Positions 28,923 through 31,490 of a DNA stretch of 31,490 nt are shown one piece after another. The position numbers and the translations under genes are program-made. Each line of letters begins with the position of its first letter. Position 1 is the first letter of the stretch. Source of the DNA: Chloroflexi bacterium UBA4733 (GTDB taxonomy: Bacteria > Chloroflexota > UBA4733); assembly GCA_002404055.1 (NCBI GenBank), contig DHIZ01000128.1, positions 1 to 31,490 on the forward strand, in the 5' to 3' direction. Under the pieces are notes generated by a model. The model saw nothing but the letters and a program-made list of their open reading frames with translations, was not told where the DNA came from and searched no databases.

Positions 28923-29531
28923 ATGGCAGGGCCAACCGCTGTCGTGCCACTGCGCGAGCCGCTCACCGCCACTCAGGTGGAGGCGTTGGACGAGTGGCTC
29001 CGGAGCGTCAGCAGCCGCCTGGAGGGGACACTCGGTGATTGGGGCCCGTTCTGGGTCAGCGACGTTGGGGCGTTCGGCCTCCCGGCGGACAGCTGGCCGC
29101 CGTGCGCCTTCTACGTCAAGCTGGAGGAGCCCGAGCCGGACGAGGAGATGACGCTCGTGGCGACCGCCGCCTGCCTCGGCTATAGGCCGGTCCAGGATAT
29201 CCTGCTCTACGCGGGCTGTCGCGGCGCCGAGAACCATCGCATCCTCGGGTTGCTGGCGCTGCGCGTCGCGGAACGCTATTCCGGCATGATCGACCTCGGC
29301 GGAGCGCTCGCGCCGTCTGTACGGTATTGGGAGCTCCCGCCCGATGCCACGGAGGACGATCACCCGTCACAGACGCCCGAGGCGATCCGCGCCTTCGTCG
29401 GTGCGCTGCCCGGTCGGGTCTATGAGATCCCTTATCCGGCTTCCCGCGGGCGGAAGCTGTTCACCCACATGGTCGACGTGGAGTTCCTGCGCGCCTGGCT
29501 CCAGCATCCCGAATTCCATATGATCGCGTAA
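28923..29531 (+). CDS. Conserved uncharacterised protein, 202 aa (possibly DUF6368-like)
   Basis: The ATG at 28923 has AGGAGG about 10 nt upstream. The protein begins MAGPTAVVPLREPL, has a Trp-rich middle (DWGPFWVSDVGAFG), a small-residue segment LLYAGCRGAENHRILG and a closing VEFLRAWLQHPEFHMI helix. The MAGPT-VVPLREPL start and length recall the DUF6368 group seen beside immunity or hypothetical genes in Streptomyces; this recall is uncertain. No catalytic motif is visible. It is the last gene before the gene-free stretch with the tRNA fragment. Confidence 0.65.
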   Translation: MAGPTAVVPLREPLTATQVEALDEWLRSVSSRLEGTLGDWGPFWVSDVGAFGLPADSWPPCAFYVKLEEPEPDEEMTLVATAACLGYRPVQDILLYAGCRGAENHRILGLLALRVAERYSGMIDLGGALAPSVRYWELPPDATEDDHPSQTPEAIRAFVGALPGRVYEIPYPASRGRKLFTHMVDVEFLRAWLQHPEFHMIA

Positions 29532-29994
29532 TGACCGCGCTACTTTGGCAGGCAACGGGCCCCTGGTACCGTGTCATCTCCAATGATCGATAGCCACTGA
29601 ACCCCGCACGCCTGGTCAGGTTCGGCGACGGCCTCGGCGCTGCGACAGGTGGCTGCTCGACGTGCGCCGGTCCGCTGCAGGTTATCCAGCACCGCACAGC
29701 CTCCAGAGGGCGTGCTGCGTGCATCGTGCCACTGCCCGTTCGGACGCCACATTTCCGACGCAAGGATACTTGGAGGGAGCGCGGCTTGGTCCGCCCGGAG
29801 CGGGTCGCCAGGCTGGGAAGCGTGGGCCATTGCCAGTCGGGAGGAGGGTAGCATCTTCACTCGGGGTGCCACCTGCAGACACGAGCTTTCGTGGAACAAT
29901 CCGCTCAGAACTCCCAAACTGTTCGACGCGAAGGCAATGGCGCTCCGCCTATTTCAAGACTCCTCCGTAAACCAAAAAGTAGCCCAATCCGATT

Positions 29995-30079
29995 GTTGTG
30001 GGCCGTCCCGCCGCGTCCCAAATCATCCAAAACCCAGACATTTCCAGAGGCAGAGGGACGTCGCGGGACGGCCCACAAC
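29995..30079. repeat. Long inverted repeat, 25-bp arms
   Basis: Arms 29995-30019 and 30055-30079 are reverse complements with 2 mismatches in 25 (first 17 bp perfect: GTTGTGGGCCGTCCCGC), around a 35-nt A/C-rich spacer. It ends 12 bp before the tRNA fragment. It may be a recombinase-accessory site of the mobile element or part of a terminator; no T-run follows. Confidence 0.8.
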
Positions 30080-30091
30080 CGGTCGGGACTA

Positions 30092-30136
30092 TTTCGTAAA
30101 CAGCTGGTCGTCAGTTCGATTCTGACCGTCGGCTCC
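30092..30136 (+). other. 3' fragment of tRNA-Thr(CGU): probable attachment site
   Basis: The 45 bp read as anticodon loop TTCGTAA (anticodon CGT), anticodon-stem strand ACAGC, variable loop TGGTC, a perfect T-arm (GTCAG-TTCGATT-CTGAC), acceptor strand CGTCGGC, discriminator T and CC. The matching 5' half (GCCGACG acceptor, D-arm, GCTGT stem) is absent: upstream bases do not fit. Elements that integrate into tRNA genes with tyrosine recombinases leave such a 3' fragment at one end. The orientation puts the element to its left. No integrase is in the window. Confidence 0.8.
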
Positions 30137-30377
30137 GATTTCCCTCTGGTACAGGCACTAAAGTTCACCGCCAGGTTGTCGATCCGGACGGCCTTGACCG
30201 CCATGTTGACCGCCAACTTGCGAAAGGTGGTCTCTGTGCTCGGTCGCCGACAGTCTGCAGCAACCGCACCTGCTATCAGGCGGTCAGCGCGTTTGGGACG
30301 ACCGGCTCAGGCCGATCTGGAGGACGACGTGCGGCAGTGTAGGTCGCTCTGGTCAGTCAGCAGTTTCTGTGCGCCAG

Positions 30378-30761
30378 ATGATGGCAGCGAGGAGAAGCAG
30401 GACGGACGACGGGACACTCGTCGTGCTGTATCGCCCAGTGGGGCAGCGCGAACTCGACCTCATCCGCGATACCGGCTGGCAGGCCTTCCCGCCTCGCCTG
30501 CCCCATCAGCCGATCTTCTATCCGGTGCTCAAAGAAGTATATGCGACGCAAATCGCCCGGGACTGGAACACCAAGGACACTGCCTCCGGCTACGTTGGCT
30601 ACGTCACTCGCTTTGCAGTGCGAAGCGCCTTCCTGCGGCGCTACCCGGTACGCACGGTCGGCGGTGCGGTGCACCAGGAGTACTGGGTCCCCGCAGAGGA
30701 GCTGCCGGAGTTCAACCGCAACATTGTCGGCCCGATTGAGGTAATTGCGGAATTCCGCTGA
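30378..30761 (+). CDS. ADP-ribosylation/crystallin-J1-named conserved protein
   Basis: The sequence YRPVGQRELDLI, GWQAFPPRLPHQPIFYPVL, QIARDWNTKD, GYVGYVTRF, EYWVPAEELPEFNRNIVGPI matches closely a widespread small (about 115-125 aa) family carrying the database name 'ADP-ribosylation/crystallin J1'. The biochemical role is not established, and this length is far below true ADP-ribosylglycohydrolases. The start is ambiguous: GTG 30369, ATG 30378 or 30381, or a GTG inside LVVL. It lies on the far side of the tRNA fragment and is probably chromosomal backbone. Confidence 0.8.
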   Translation: MMAARRSRTDDGTLVVLYRPVGQRELDLIRDTGWQAFPPRLPHQPIFYPVLKEVYATQIARDWNTKDTASGYVGYVTRFAVRSAFLRRYPVRTVGGAVHQEYWVPAEELPEFNRNIVGPIEVIAEFR

Positions 30762-30968
30762 GTGCCCCCACGTCGCGTCCATTCCGTAGGATGATGCGCT
30801 GCTCCATCACACGATGTAGCGAGTGCCAGGCTTTACCGCGCCCAGCGTAGCCCAAAGCGTCAATCGGCGGGTGACGACACGGATGATTCGGGACGGCATA
30901 GTTGGCAGTGAGCGCCGGGCCGGATGCGAGACAGAGCGACCCGGGCCAGAGAGAAAAGGAGAAGGGCC

Positions 30969-31364
30969 ATGACAGAAGCGATCAGTTCCAGCCGAGATGC
31001 GCACCAGACCCAGATCCAGCCGCTCCGTCCACGCGGCGTCGGCGTGGTCGCCGCCATCGACGGGATCATGGGCGGACTGTCTGTCCTGGGCGGCCTCGGT
31101 GCCGTGGCCACCGGCTGGGCGCCCGTGGCGGGACCCACCGGGCTGGGCTTCCTCCAGGGTCTGGCGCCGGAGCTGCCGGCACTGCTGCTGGGCATCGGGA
31201 CGATCTTGCTGGTCCAGGGCTACGGATTGTGGCGTGGGCTCGCCTGGGCCTGGACTCTCGCGGTGGTCTACGAGACGATCCACATCGTCGCGGACATCGG
31301 TTTCATCGCGGATGTCATTTGGGTGTGTTTCACCTTTGTTGACGCCGCTAGGCTGCTAAGGTGA
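30969..31364 (+). CDS. Small integral membrane protein, 131 aa
   Basis: The ATG at 30969 follows AAGGAGAAGG, a good ribosome binding site. After a short polar N-terminus with QPLRPRGVG there are about four hydrophobic segments (around residues 24-48, 67-86, 92-106 and 107-126), joined by short loops including GLWRGLAWAW. It is an inner-membrane protein of unknown function; the positive N-terminus suggests it stays in the cytoplasm. Its 3' end overlaps the end of the convergent minus-strand gene by 17 bp. Confidence 0.75.
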   Translation: MTEAISSSRDAHQTQIQPLRPRGVGVVAAIDGIMGGLSVLGGLGAVATGWAPVAGPTGLGFLQGLAPELPALLLGIGTILLVQGYGLWRGLAWAWTLAVVYETIHIVADIGFIADVIWVCFTFVDAARLLR

Positions 31365-31490
31365 GGAGCGTGTCGGGGGAGGTGTCCAGCACCGCGAGCT
31401 CGAGTGGGGCAGGCGGGTCCGGGTAGGGCAGGAGGTAGAGCTTGCTATGCCGCTGGCGACGCCGGAAGGTGTGGAAGGCGTCCCAGTCGC
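31348..31490 (-). CDS. C-terminus of an unidentified protein, 5'-truncated by window edge
   Basis: On the minus strand an open frame enters from the right edge and ends at TAG 31348-31350. It encodes about 46 residues, among them DWDAFHTFRRRQRHSK, YLLPYPDPP and a hydrophobic end (ELAVLDTSPDTLLTLAA). The codon usage looks genuine, but the fragment is too short to identify. It converges on the membrane-protein gene and overlaps it by 17 bp. Confidence 0.5.
   Translation of the reverse strand, partial: DWDAFHTFRRRQRHSKLYLLPYPDPPAPLELAVLDTSPDTLLTLAA

Larger units (their letters stand above)
29532..30377. other. Gene-free junction region with inverted repeat and tRNA fragment
   Basis: No gene could be supported here on either strand; open frames lack ribosome binding sites and recognisable protein. 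The stretch contains the 25-bp inverted repeat at 29995-30079 and the tRNA-Thr 3' fragment at 30092-30136. A direct repeat of TTGACCGCCA occurs twice near 30193-30215. Confidence 0.55.

Noticed and set aside
29540..29917. A 125-aa minus-strand frame in the junction region.
   Set aside because: No ribosome binding site, no recognisable protein, and several overlapping frames of similar quality.
29905..30216. A minus-strand frame containing EPTVRIELTT.
   Set aside because: This peptide is the well-known artefact of translating the complement of a tRNA 3' half; it supports the tRNA fragment rather than a protein.

Overview
The window is a high-G+C bacterial segment dominated by a phage-defence island. 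GTG and TTG starts are common and genes are tightly coupled. The replication-relaxation (Replic_Relax) protein at the left edge and the set of uncharacterised genes on the right suggest Chloroflexota or Actinomycetota. I lean weakly to Chloroflexota; no rRNA or ribosomal gene is present to settle it.

Layout, left to right. (a) 1-517: C-terminal part of a Replic_Relax-type protein of plasmids and integrative elements. A strong hairpin follows at 666-702. (b) 845-4261, minus: a stand-alone NLR-like defence protein made of a nucleoside-phosphorylase/nucleosidase domain, an NB-ARC ATPase and a TPR array. Its base composition is visibly less G+C-rich than its neighbours. (c) 4549-15591, minus: a BREX-type-3-like operon, transcribed right to left as DUF499 ATPase, short PglZ, DUF1156 adenine methylase, a 166-aa unknown and an SNF2 helicase. 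The first three genes are joined by ATGA overlaps. A 0.7-kb RAYT/IS200-like element with inverted-repeat arms of about 80 bp sits between the methylase and the 166-aa gene. (d) 15944-19861, plus: a 1305-aa SIR2-domain protein, divergent from the BREX-like operon. (e) 20061-25004, plus: a three-gene ABC-ATPase operon (ABC-3C/Lamassu-like): a middle component, an SMC/Rad50-like ATPase with a CxxC...CxxC insert, and an effector whose C-terminus carries a PD-(D/E)XK-like nuclease signature. (f) 25191-29531: five ordinary-looking uncharacterised genes (a small basic protein, a HEAT-like protein, a CxCGxxGC protein, a beta-propeller-like protein and a conserved hypothetical). (g) 29532-30377: no gene. 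It contains a long inverted repeat and, at 30092-30136, the exact 3' portion of a tRNA-Thr(CGU) from the anticodon loop to the CC end, with no matching 5' half. This looks like an integration scar (att site) and probably marks the right end of the island. (h) 30378-31490: a conserved ADP-ribosylation/crystallin-J1-named protein, a small membrane protein and the C-terminus of a minus-strand gene.

Working together: four separate defence modules lie side by side. They would act by DNA modification and blocking (BREX-like), NAD+ depletion (SIR2), nucleotide destruction (PNP-NLR) and DNA sensing with cleavage (ABC-3C-like). This is consistent with a mobile defence island in a tRNA gene. All functional statements rest on motifs read by eye; no database search was run.
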